NCBI GenBank assembly: GCA_008711295.1
Contig: VUYV01000015.1
Location: 1,569,054 to 1,633,053 of the forward strand
From: Anarhynchus alexandrinus
Taxonomy: Eukaryota; Chordata; Aves; Charadriiformes; Charadriidae
Length of the DNA stretch: 64,000 nt
Direction of reading: 5' to 3'
Of this stretch, positions 28,884 to 39,719 are shown one piece after another (position 1 is the stretch's first letter; every line of letters begins with the position of its first letter). The position numbers and the translations under genes are program-made. The notes under the pieces are model-generated. The model was given only the letters and a program-made list of their open reading frames with translations, had not been told where the DNA came from and made no database searches.

Positions 28884-31800
28884 ACCTTATGCGCTAAGAC
28901 TTGCTCTCTAAGGAGCAAAAATAATTTATGAAATAAACTGCCTTAAGAACTATCAAATAGCAACTCTAACAATGCAGTTAATTTTTCTTGTTTCTTTTCA
29001 TGCTAGGTGTATTCATTTTCATCTACCCAGCCTAAATCACCTCTGAAGGAGCTTTTAATATTGACTCTTGCTCTACATTAAACATGCTTCTTGACACAGC
29101 ATACTTGGTCAAACTGTGCTTCTGGGCAGTGCTATGTGTTTAATAATGAAGTTTCTATTTGTATAATTTCTCACTTGCACCTTCCCTGGAAGGTTGGCGC
29201 CCAGCACAAGAATACCATTCTACTATAAAAAATGAGCAGAATTTCCTTTTTTAAAAAGCAATCAAAAGCTGTGACGCTAAGGTGCAATTGCACCAAACAC
29301 ACAGAGCTTTGAGTAAGCCATCAAGATGCACCACCTAATAGTTCTGCAAGTATCCTGAAAATATTGCTTCATCAAAACATCAGGCAGAGGTTTATCAGCC
29401 TCCAAGCTCTGAAGGCCCAAGCATCACAGAAAGATGCCAGATTTCAAGGCAGAGATACCAATCAACGGTCAACTGAGATGGTGAAAGTTTCACCATGCAC
29501 AAACCTCAGCCATTGAAGTCTCTCCCAACTAGTACCTATCATCACCAGGTTACAGCTTAATAAATGGGGACCACCACAACAAAGGTTAATCATCAGCTGC
29601 CAAAATTAAAGGTGAGGAAGTTCTCTTGCCATGTAGCAAAGAACCCTCTCAGCTGAATGGAAGATCCCTATGGCATAAAAGTGGCATCATCAATGAACTG
29701 CTCGCACATAGTTCAGCAGACTACATCACAATCTGGTTTTCTACTGCTCAGGCATTGCCTGTAAAACCAGGAAAACACATTCCCATCACTTCCAGAGCAA
29801 TTCAGACCTACGACATAGCCCAGTGGAGTCTGATCTAAAGACCTGTCTTATCACACCATATCATTCCCAGCTGACCCAAGAAAGAAGCAATTGGCACTAT
29901 CTATGACGTGGACATGAAGCACTTCATTCTGAGAAAAAACTTCTATTGCTCAAAAAAACATAACTGAATCAGCTGTGAGCAAATCAACATCATAGACACA
30001 CAAGGTCTACCTGCCTTTCCCCCTTAAACGAATGCTGAATGAGCCAGGGACTAAAAATCAAGTTCACCTATTGCAATCAAATACCTGTAGCCCAACACAA
30101 TGGATTCTGCCAGAAACTTTAGTCAAACTGGCAATTTCTTGCTGAGAGCAGCTGAGGGATACATATTTGCTCTTATCACTGGACCTCCTGGAGGACTTAA
30201 CATCACCGACCCTGAGCTACTTTTGCATCACCAGCAAGGAATGAGAGGTAACCAGCACACAAAACAGCTCAACTCCTTCCTTGAGAGCAGTAATCTGGAA
30301 TTTAAGCAAAGAGTTGCCCAAAACATTATTCCCGGTCATACTAAATAGCTATGTAAAGTCAACAGATAAGGCAAAGATTGACAGGGACGAGGACAGCCAT
30401 GCAGAAACACCTGGACTCGTGACAACCTCCATTGCAGAAGTGCACCTTTAGCCAATTGCAGGGACGGGGGGGTGCAGTTCAGGATTGCTCCTGTCCTTTG
30501 CTGATACAAGCTGCTCTTCACACAGTGGTTGCTTGCGAAGGCTGCTGCCCTTTCCATCTAGCTGCGAGGTCCTAAACCACGAGGTACTGCAGCAGATCTG
30601 AGCACGCTGTATTAGTTGATAAAATATGCTGAAATGCTTTGCTTGAATTTTTACAAGGTCCCTGACTTTATTAGAATCAGCATCAAGGTATTGATAACCT
30701 ACTATTTAAACAAACATTCAGGAGGACATGTTTTCTGCTTCAATTTATCAAGTGCTAGAGTTACAGGATTAGTAACTGAAACCAAAATCTGTTGAAATGT
30801 TGAACCAGCTTTTAACAGCAATAGCTCCTGTCAAGGAGGTGCAAAGAGAGCACTTTCCTCATTTCAGTTTATTCAGCTAGTTCAACAGCCCAGAGAGAAA
30901 GGTCGTATTTCTCCAAGAATAAACAAGGTGCCAAAAGCTGATGTTACCAGCTCCAGGAGCACAAATCAAGCGTTTGTATTCCAAATCAACCATCACTAAC
31001 ACTTTCTTTATTAAGGTCACACTAAACACAGGTTTTCCTCAAAATATTTATACTTGAGCTTAACTAGAAGTCTTTGCATTTCCCCCCCCTCCCCCAGTTC
31101 CTACACTCAAACCACACCTCAAGTGGAAGCAAATTCCCAAACTCACATCACCACAAAAGTTTAAAAAAGTTACATCCTGTAATAGCATATTTCTAACCCT
31201 CCTTACCTCATCTTAGGAAACTAAGAAGACAAAACAAGATGAAGCTAGATATTTCATCAAGCCAAGAAATCTGAAAAATAGATCAGATGCTGATCTTCAC
31301 TATTGCTCACCTCGTGTATACTATGAATATATCACAGAAGTCACCTCACCAAATAAAATTTAGGGTAACAATCTTATCTCCAAACAATTCAGTAAGCCAA
31401 GTCTAACATATCTAAAGGTTTGCCTGAAGGCCCAATAAAAAGAAAGCCAAAAACATCACTTCTCAGGACAAGAGGACTCCTTCTCAGTAGGGACTGAATG
31501 AGGGTCTAAGACCACTTTTTCCAGTGGCTGAGCATTTAGGAAGCATAACCAAAAATCAATGCTACCAAAACAAGAACACCACCATGCACTGCTCCTCATG
31601 AAGGAAAAATGAGACAGAAATAACATATGACAGACTCCAGCCATGCCACTTGAAGGGAGTCCCTCTGCTGTGGAGAGGTGAAGGCATCATGAGACCTTAG
31701 TCTCCCACTCTCAAAATAAGTATCACAGGATTGGTCAGAAGAATTTAGAAGAAAGGCACGACATTTCCAGTATATCAAATACCAAAAAAAGGTATCACAT

Positions 31801-32563
31801 TCATAATACTGAGGTAAGGCAACCTTGACTAAATCGACACTGGTTTAGACACATCCCCATAATATTTCACAGACTGCTTCATCTTCTTTCCAGGAACAAA
31901 TACACAGTCCAGAGAGGTCCCCAACCAAACAAAAATATTTTGACCCATTGTGATTTCTTTGAAAAAAGATGGATGAGTAATGTAAGTGCAGGAAGAGGTC
32001 GCCAAACCATCTGGATGTAAAAATGACCCAGTTACCAACCAAAGGCTACAGCAACTTCCTGAATAAGTAATAATGGAGGTGAGTCTAAGAATATACCTAT
32101 CACACCTACATGAGTAAGCCAGCCAACTCATTACAAAAGACAAGCCTTGTGCCAAAGCCTTCCCTTCCTTCAAAACAATGAGGCCAAACTGAACGTGACT
32201 CAAATGTATTATTCCCCAAGCTACAGGTTATTTTGGTTTTTGTGGAACATAGCTCTTAAACCTTGACCCAGAGAGGCCAAGAGGCATTGAAGATGCACGT
32301 TAGCCAAGCAAAAAGATCATCCAAAGATTTTTTCAGTTTGACAGAAGCCAAAGGGCATGAAATGGGAGATGCAGGAGCCACTACTGAAATGGTTAACTCC
32401 TGGGAGAAGCGAGCTGAACAGGACAATACTTTGCCAGAGACCAAGCAGACATCAAGTGCAAAGGTGTATGCACAATGAAACCTATCTTCTGCAGGCACCA
32501 AGGGTCTTTAATTGCTTCTCTTGAGATAAACATGCAATTCCTTCTCCTTCGTCCCTGTCTATG

Positions 32564-32634
32564 GCAGGGGGGTTGGAACTCTATGATCTTCAAGGTTCTT
32601 TCCAACTCTAAACCATTCTATGATTCTATGATTC
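32564..32634 (+). mobile_element. CR1 3' tail fragment
   Basis: The sequence reads GGCAGGGGGGTTGGAACTCT, then ATGATCTT, TTCCAACTCTAAACCATTC and the TATGATTC repeats typical of the CR1 3' terminus. Only about 70 bases remain. It is antisense to UBE2R2, in the proximal part of intron 1. Confidence 0.88.
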
Positions 32635-33443
32635 TCCAGTTGTTTTGAGAATTTAAGTCTGCTCCCTTCAGTTCCTTTCTGGGACAGCAGTGCCAGATTT
32701 CTTGCTTACTGCATTTACAAGAGGGGAAATAACAACCACGAAAGTTTTTTTGTATTAACAGGAAGGTTGAGAGAGGAATTGAAAGCATTTATCTACCTTC
32801 ACCAATTAAGCGTTGTTGTAGCCCTTTGAAGGCCGCCCTCTAAAAGTTTGGAGAGAAAGAAAAGGAAAATGGGAAAGGGGGGGGGAGGGGGAATAATCAT
32901 GGAAAACAGTCCTGAAACCCATGAAGTTTTGAGGAAAACACAGCCTCTATCCGGAATTAGTCACCCCGCACAGGATGCTCCCGCGCGAGGAGCAAAGCCA
33001 CCGAGGGAAGGCTGGGAAGCCCCTTACTTTGAAATAAATACACACAAACCAGAGCCCAGAGGACAACCTGGGGTGGAAGGGAAGAGTTCGCACCCTGCCA
33101 CGAGGCGCACGCCTTCCTTTGGGGTTAAAACGGCAAAATAACAGCGAGGGCCCCGGCGCGGCCCCCTCTGCCCACAGCGCATCCCGGGGAGAGAGGAAAG
33201 GTCCCGCAGGCCCCGGCCCCGTCCCCCCGCCGCCGGGCGGCCGAGCCCCCCCGCCGGCCCCGACCCCCTCCCGCCGCCCCACCGAGCCCGACAAAGAGGC
33301 CCACGGCAGTCGGAGGGGAGGGGAGAGGGAAGGTGGGGGGGAGGAGGGGGTGTGTGGGGTGTGAAGGCCCCGGCGGCGGCTCCCCGGGACCACCGCGGCG
33401 CCGGGAGGCCCGGAGGGTCGGCGGGTCGGTGTGTCGGCCGTAC

Positions 33444-33620
33444 CTTGAAGTACCCGCCCTCGTAGAGAGTGTTGGGGGGCCCGAAGATCGCCACCTCCCA
33501 GTTGTAGAGGTCGGACTCGTCGACCAGGGTGATGCGGAAGCCCTCCACCGGCTCCTCCTGCAGCGACTTCAGCTCCAGCATCAGCGCCTTCTGCGAGCTG
33601 CTCATCTGCTGCTGGGCCAT
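33444..33620 (-). CDS. UBE2R2: UBE2R2 coding exon 1 (ubiquitin-conjugating enzyme E2 R2), 5' part of gene
   Basis: This exon encodes residues 1-59 of a Cdc34-type E2, which takes activated ubiquitin from E1 and extends Lys48-linked chains with SCF and other cullin-RING ligases. The start is the ATG at 33620-33618 in a strong context (CGCGCCATGG). The protein begins MAQQQMSSSQKALMLELKSL and ends EGGYFK, followed by donor GTACGG at 33443. The length is exactly 59 codons, phase 0. From memory of the human proteins, the MAQQQM start and the wording DESDLYNWEVAIFGPP match UBE2R2 rather than CDC34, with one likely Thr-to-Ser change near residue 7. The exon holds helix 1 and the first beta strands of the UBC fold. 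The catalytic Cys (about residue 93) and the acidic tail lie in later exons beyond the left edge. A GTG four codons upstream is in frame but is not a credible start. Confidence 0.96.
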
Positions 33621-33639
33621 GGCGCGGCCCACGCCCCCC

Positions 33640-33760
33640 CCCCACCGCCGCCGCTGCCGCNACGCCCCGCCGCGCGCCCCGCCCCTACCGGCGCTCTTAA
33701 AGGGGCAGCGCTCCCCGCCTCCCCCTCATCTCCTACCCCCGCCGCAGCGCTGGGGGTGGG
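33640..33760 (-). promoter_or_regulatory. UBE2R2: Putative core promoter / 5' UTR of UBE2R2
   Basis: On the minus strand, upstream of the ATG, there is a GC box (GGGGCGGGGC, about 33676-33686) and a TATA-like TTTAAG at 33701-33696, roughly 75-80 bases before the start codon, with further G-rich boxes beyond. The transcription start cannot be fixed from sequence alone. The TATA-like motif may be fortuitous in a CpG-island promoter. Confidence 0.35.
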
Positions 33761-33930
33761 GTGCGTGGGCGAACGAGACGCCGTGCCCCGTCGGTTTCCC
33801 CCTCCGCGCCTGGCGCGGGAGAAGACGCGTGCTGGGCTGCGGGGGGGAGGGGTGTGTCACGGGTGGGTACGGCGGGGCAGGGCCGGCCCACGCTGCTGCG
33901 CTGACAGGCACCCGCGGTCACAAAGGAGCC

Positions 33931-34689
33931 TTTTTTGTACTAAGAATTGTTTCCGAGCAGCGACTTCGCGTGACCCAGCAACCCCTAAACACCCTGCAGC
34001 GACCCCCAGGCAGCAGCAGGAGAGGGACAGGCGGTTACACACGCACTCCCCTCCCACGGGGGTTATTTTCACGTGGGTCCAGGGATGTGCGAGGCGCTAC
34101 AGGCAGAAAATGCAGTTTCGAGCCTTCCTCCCATTCCCGGGCACGGCTAAGGCAGAAAAACGCGTGCAGAGGTGGCGAGGCGCACCGACCCGAGAACCTG
34201 AGCAGCGCCCATCCCTTAGCGAGTCTGTAACAAATAACACAAATATTATTCGTTATAAAAATAAATAAAGAGAAATAACAAAGCGATTATCCAGGAAGAG
34301 GATAGGCAGTGTAGCACAACCCCAGGTGGTGCAAATCTGGGTTTCAGTACCCAGACGCTTGAGAAACACCCGCCGTGGACGTGCTTGCAGACTGGACACC
34401 CGATCTCAGCCAGGAGGGGAGGGGGAATAAGGACGTAACAGGCCTGACGGAGAAAAGCTGATGCGTATTTCTTGAATTAAAGAATTCATGTGGCTCTAAC
34501 AGGAATAATTGAAATAACTAAATAGATGGGTCCTAAATTATTTGTAGTGTCTCCCCCAAAACATCAGAGTTGTTTGAAGGAAATCACTGCTGTCTATGGA
34601 CTTGCGGTCAAATGAAAATTGGGGATGAATAAAAGTGAAAATCATGTAACACCTTAAGATAAACCTATGGTGTTGGGTCACATGGAGTC
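33931..34689. other. Intergenic DNA upstream of UBE2R2
   Basis: GC content declines away from the CpG island. The 233- and 311-codon plus-strand frames that cross the island continue into this stretch, but they show no homology and CpG-island composition favours such open frames. No repeat is recognised. Confidence 0.6.
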
Positions 34690-34935
34690 CAGGGATGACA
34701 TGGTAAAAGACCCCAAGATGCTGCTGTATAGAGAGGGATTGAGGAGTGTTTACTTTAGAGAATAATTGAATGAACAAAGCGATCAAAGACAGCAAGAACA
34801 AGGGGAGTGTCAACAGGGACTGTCCAGAAGATAGGGATCGATAACATATTATATACTTATTTCATTGGATTGTGGGACTCACTGCTGCAGAATGTCACTC
34901 TGTCCAACTACTTGGTGATGTTCAGAGGGGCAGAA
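34690..34935 (+). mobile_element. Probable ancient CR1-like LINE remnant
   Basis: The segment CAGCAAGAACAAGGGGAGTG, followed about 60 bases later by TTGGATTGTGGGACTCACTG and CTGCAGAATGTC, resembles the 3' coding end of old amniote CR1 elements (ACAAGAACnAGGGG ... TGTGGAACTCATTGCCACAGGATGT). It is highly diverged and the ends are uncertain. Confidence 0.45.
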
Positions 34936-35632
34936 CATTTAATTAGTAACAAGAGTACCACAGTTACCACATAGAAAGGAATGGGATTCTTTGGACGCCT
35001 TGTGTTTGAGATATCTTAACCCATTTCTGCTTGGCATTTCCTTCATCCTTCTGTACGTGGCAGGGCTTAGTCCACCTGGCAGAGGCTCCTGCTCCGAGGA
35101 CAAACAGGTTGGATGATGTGTCCCACCACCCCTACATCCTTATGTAGCTTTGACCTTCTCTCTTGCCTCCATCACCTCTCACTGCTTTCCCATCCCAAGG
35201 ACAACACCGTGGGAATGGGTGACCATTAGACCTCCTGCCTTTTCCCGAGCAACAGACTTTCCCGAAGGCACGGGACAGACAGCAGGGGCTTCCTGCATTG
35301 GTGGGGGATCATGTGGCTGGGGCAGCCTGCACTACAGATGGACCTAGAAGTCTCTACCTGGCACTTGGCAGCCACCGCTCCTTCTCCAGACCCTTGCCCA
35401 GGGAGGAGAGCAGGATGCAGATGGTTTTCCCCATGCACCAGCTGTTACCAGGACAAATTTGTTGTCGGCCCGGTGGGAAGCATGACATCCTCCTGTTTGT
35501 CCCTGCGACTGCTCTGCTTGCCCTCCTCCTGCCTCCTGGGCTCTCCCCAAGGAGACCCCCATCACCTCCTCCAAAGATGCTCCAGAACCAGCACTGGTAC
35601 CTGGTCCAGGGCTTGTGACAGCATCCAGGCTG
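34936..35632. other. Intergenic DNA, nothing recognised
   Basis: Mixed-composition DNA with overlapping open frames of up to 122 codons on both strands. None has recognisable motifs. Confidence 0.6.
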
Positions 35633-35694
35633 TACCTGGTTGGACTCAGTGATCTTAAAGATCTTTTCCAACCTAAATGATTCTATGATTCTAA
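35633..35694 (+). mobile_element. CR1 3' tail fragment
   Basis: TACCTGGTTGGACTCAGTGA, then TCTTAAAGATC, TTTTCCAACCTAAATG and ATTCTATGATTCTA form the canonical CR1 terminus. About 60 bases remain. Confidence 0.88.
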
Positions 35695-38600
35695 ATACTC
35701 CAGCTTGACATGTCAGGGGCACAGGCCCTTGTAAAACCCCACCTCATCCTGGAAACTGTCCCTGTGGGGACTGGCACGGGTTTTCTTGTGAGCTGGGATG
35801 AGCTCTCATTCCCTGCCATGGAGGTAACCTGGAGGAACATCTCCCATCCATCCCTGGCTTGCCCAGCTACGCTGCGATAAAGCACATGTTCCTGTACACA
35901 CAAGCACAGGTCAGCCACCGTCGCTCACTCCCTGCCTCCCTGGAGTGAGTCAGATTTACAGAAAGCTGCTTAATTCTGCACTCACGTCCTCAGCCCGGGG
36001 GCTGGAGAGCTGGATCACAAATGCTTGCATGGCCAAAATGCTGTTTGTTGGAGGAGCTCCTCGGCAGCCAGGCTGTACCGTGCTGGGTGTGTTTTCTGGT
36101 AGGAGCTCAGACTCATGTTCTTCTTATTTGTGTCTTAGGTTGGCGGACATAATGTTTCATCAATATGGGATCAAGCTGACTGGCAGGACACGTGGGCTGG
36201 AGCCAAGCTCTGACTTTGGTGCCAGACTTCCTGGGTGGCAGGTTCTTCCATCACTGTTGGGTTTGGCCACTCTTCTCAGTACCTCAACATCTGGGCCACA
36301 TCTGGGAGGGTTCCAGACACAGTGGGCTCAGCTTTCTCCAGGAGAGAGAAAGCACTTCATCTCTGCCTGCCATGTCCCACTGGGCCCCGTGACAGGGGTC
36401 AGCAATAAATCTTTGGCTCCATCCCAGTCCTTCCCGGTCCCAAGAGCCCAGTCCCAGCTGCCCATACTTCATTACTGCTCCCTGCTCCACAAACCCTATC
36501 AGTCCCATTCACACCTCCATCCCCACCTCCTAAACACCCAACTTTAATGTCATGGCTACCATCCTTCCCAAATGCCCCAGCCCCATCGCCCACTTCCAAC
36601 TCCCCTCCACGTGCCCCATTTTCATTGCTAATGAGTTTAATGATGCATCCAACCTGGAGGGCCATGCTGTGACCTTCCTCGTCGATGCTAGCCAGCAAGG
36701 ACCTGCCTGCTCTGCTCCCTTAATGTGACATCCCAGCTCGCCGGTGAAACACGGCTTTGCTCAGGCTTGGAGGAAAATGTTGGGTTGATTCAATGGGCAG
36801 TAGCTGAGCCCTTTTGGGATTGAGCTGCCCCTATTTCTGTGGTAATCGAAACACCTTTCCTTGCAGCCAGACTCCAGCGCAGGCTTTGTCTGAACCAGCC
36901 TAACACTGGGAGAGATGGGAGAAGCAAAGTTTGGAGCTATTCAGGACTTATCTCCGCCTGCTGCTTGCCTCGAATGTTAACGAAAGAGGTAATCATGCAA
37001 GGCAGGAAGTAAAGAAAGCCCTGGTGTATTCAACAGGGCAGGCTGAAATTTTTCCATCAGGCCTGCTTTTAAAAAGAATATTGGTCTTTTCCACCTTACC
37101 ATTTTTTTCCCTCTCCTACAAAAACCTCCTATGCTCACAGAAAATAAAAACTATTGAAGCAACAGAGCACTGTGAAGCCTGGGCAGCCCTCTCCAAGGCT
37201 CCTGCCTGCGTTTCTGCCCATGCTTCCAGGGAGGCTCAGCTGCTCTGCCTGGTGTCCCCTTCCCCTAGCCCAGGCTGCCCTGAGGTGGGTGTAACTTTTT
37301 GATTTAATATATGGCATTTCTCCCTCCTTATCAGTTCTAATATACCGCAATGAAAGGCTGAGGTCTTCCCCTCCTCCTTTAGCTGCTGTCTCGTGAATGG
37401 TCACTGCCTGCCTGCAAGCAGGGGTTTCCATGGGGTGTGCTCTGCCACAAACCGCATTGTTCCCTCTTCATCTCACTTTTTGTTTCACCTGAAGGAATCA
37501 GTTTGTTCTTTGGGCTCAGAGAACAAGAAATAGGGTCTGGTGTAGGAACACGTGGTTCCAGGAAGAGGAAGTCTCACCAGGAGAGGAGGCGGCTACACAT
37601 GCCATTAATCCAGCCCCATCAGCAGAACTTGTCGCTGTAAACTGGACCTCAGTATGCCACTGGTGCCTTGTGTAAATCTGAGATGAAAACTTCTCTTCAA
37701 GTCCTTTCTGCTTTGTTTTCATAATCTATTTTTAATATCCCTCTTTCTCTTCTCTTTCCTCCTTACTGTGAACCGTGTTCATAAAGGACAACAAACTGAG
37801 AGGTAACTCCTGTACTTAGCAACAGCAGAAGCTTTGAAAATGCTAATGCCATCTTGGTGTCACATTAGAGGGTTGCTGCCCCATGAGCTGGCAGAGAGAG
37901 GGTACAAGCAGTGGTAAGATGGGGCAGGTCCCACCTACCTTGGGGCTCCATTCTTGGGGCAGGATCACCTCACATGATATTCTTCTGCGCTTTACCCAAT
38001 TTATTTCTTGAGTGGCTCAAAGGATGAGACATCTGCTCCTCCCCCTAGGGAACCAGACTTGCCTGGACTAAAAGGCAACACCATCTCCTCTCCTGCTGCC
38101 TTCTCCCTACCCCTCTGGTCTGGCAAGGCATCAGCAGGGATCCTGGGGACTCTGGACTGGGCTTCGACACTGTCTTGCCCCCAGCACATCAGATGGATGC
38201 TCCTGTGATGGAGAAGATCAGGGAGGTGGTAGGAGCTCTGCTCATCTCCCCTGTGAACTGCTTACAGCCCCCCCAGGAGCCCCTTGTAACTCAAACCACT
38301 GACAGCTATTCCTTGGGCTGTACTGAAGCAGAGCAGGACATCTGGAGGTCCACCTCATCACCATCCTGCCCCAAGGCAGTTTCAGCTTGCCTTAAGCAGC
38401 CCAAGACATATTTGCCCAATCAGTTCTTTAATATTAAACCTTCAGACTGCCCAAAGTGGAGATTCACTTGCTCCTAGGTCAATGTGTCTCTGGGCTCAGC
38501 TCACCTGCCTGTTAGAGAGCTGTTGGGTGTCCCCCTCACCTGAATCTCATCTTGTTCTTCTTGTCCAGTCCACTATGGGGAAATGGAAGATAGAGAGAGG

Positions 38601-39605
38601 GGCCAGGATTATTTCCTCCTTCGCATTCCTGGAGTGCCATTGCCCAGGCTGGATGCAAATCTCTGGCCAAGGCCATACTGGTGTTGGCAGTCCATTATTC
38701 CCACCACAGCAGCACACGCTGCCCATGGGCTGAGGGGAGACACCACTTGAGGCTTTGCAGGCTGGTTTCTCAGCCCCAGAGGAATCAGTGACAGAGGAAT
38801 ATGTGGTTACTTCTTTTATTTACACCAGGTACCCCAGTCCTAGAGCAGAGGGCAGACAAGCACCGTGGTGATGGATCTCAGCCCAGGCACTAATGCCCTG
38901 TTGCCAAGGAAAGATTTCCCCCAAAACTCCCCGAGCATTTAACAAGGAAAATCAAAGTGCAATTATCTGCTCTGCTGCCCAAGTGAGCAACGCAGCATTA
39001 CTGCACAGACCTATCCTCACCTCCCAAAAAAGAGAATGGGTGTACAAGAGTCCTGGTCTTCACATTGGCACCTAAGCAGGTCCCTATATTTGGGGAGCAG
39101 AGCATCTGAGTGCTCAAGGGAAGCAACTGTGAATCTTTGAGAATAGAAGTTTGTCTGCAATTCACTTTTTGTCTCTCTTTCACCTGAAAATGGGGCAAGC
39201 CAGTCCTCAGGCAGAACTCATCACAGGGATGAAAAGATGCTTTTCAGCATCAGTCGGCAGCATCTGGGTTAAAGGGAGCTTCCTGCATCAAAGTAGCCAC
39301 CAGCAGAGAAATGCAAAGTTTGGAAGATTCAGAACAAAGCAGAAGAAAAATGAAGAGGAAAAAAAGATCTTCAGTGGAGGTTTTTTTAACCTTATTTTGA
39401 TTTGCCCTTTTTCCTGCTTGTTTAAATTTGAATGGAATAAAGTTGTCTTTTTTTTTTTTTTCCTTTTTTCTTTTTTTCACTTCCCAAGTTAAAAGCTATT
39501 CTTTGTCAGGGTCTTTTCTTCTTCATGTACTTTATATGATCAGCTCTCAATAAGTGCATCATTTAAGCTTTGGGATGAAACCTGGAAATAGCACTTAAAC
39601 CCCTG
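35695..39605. other. Intergenic DNA left of the assembly gap
   Basis: There is no convincing gene. Open frames reach 200 codons (35945-36547, plus) but have no domain, splice structure or homology that I can name. There is a T-rich tract at about 39447-39477, just left of the gap. Confidence 0.6.
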
Positions 39606-39719
39606 NNNNNNNNNNNNNNNNNNNNNNNNNNNNNNNNNNNNNNNNNNNNNNNNNNNNNNNNNNNNNNNNNNNNNNNNNNNNNNNNNNNNNNNNNNNNNNN
39701 NNNNNNNNNNNNNNNNNNN
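39606..39719. other. Assembly gap (114 N)
   Basis: A run of N. The right edge begins with AAAGTTGTCT plus a T run, and the same string occurs 280 bases to the left of it, so the gap may join two overlapping contig ends or sit in a real local duplication. Confidence 0.99.

Larger units (their letters stand above)
1..33443 (-). other. UBE2R2: UBE2R2 intron 1 (partial, runs off left edge)
   Basis: The donor is at 33443-33442. I found no sequence reading like UBE2R2 exon 2 (expected to continue AHIKFPIDYPYSPP) on the minus strand, so all of this appears to be intron 1, which is also large in mammals. The DNA is AT-rich and CpG-poor, and the plus strand looks rich in A and C, as expected for the template strand. 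It contains a CR1 fragment (2401-2695), a CR1 tail (32564-32634), small AC, CAA and poly-C tracts, and several poly-A/T runs. Most of the remainder (about 2.7-32.5 kb) shows no gene or repeat that I recognise. Open frames of 171 and 236 codons occur by themselves, without homology I can name. Regulatory elements may be present but cannot be proven by reading. Confidence 0.85.
33120..33930. promoter_or_regulatory. CpG island over UBE2R2 exon 1 and promoter
   Basis: CpG is dense from about 33.1 to 33.9 kb, in sharp contrast to the AT-rich intron on the left. The island spans the start of intron 1, exon 1 and the upstream region, the usual layout for a broadly expressed vertebrate gene. One ambiguous base (N) stands at 33661 within a GCC-rich stretch of the presumed 5' UTR. 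Confidence 0.85.

Noticed and set aside
1..33443. Search for UBE2R2 exon 2 or other internal exons
   Set aside because: No minus-strand frame contains the expected continuation of the UBC fold. Exon 2 must lie beyond the left edge.
33630..33632. In-frame GTG four codons before the UBE2R2 ATG as an alternative start
   Set aside because: The known family start is MAQQQM and the ATG has a strong context.
33333..34268. 311- and 233-codon plus-strand open frames over the UBE2R2 promoter
   Set aside because: They are antisense to exon 1 and cross the CpG island, where stop codons are rare. No motif or homology; the Pro/Arg/Ala-rich text is compositional.
36000..36547. 200-codon plus-strand frame as an intergenic gene
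   Set aside because: There is no domain, no conserved motif and no splice partner, and overlapping frames of similar length exist on the other strand.
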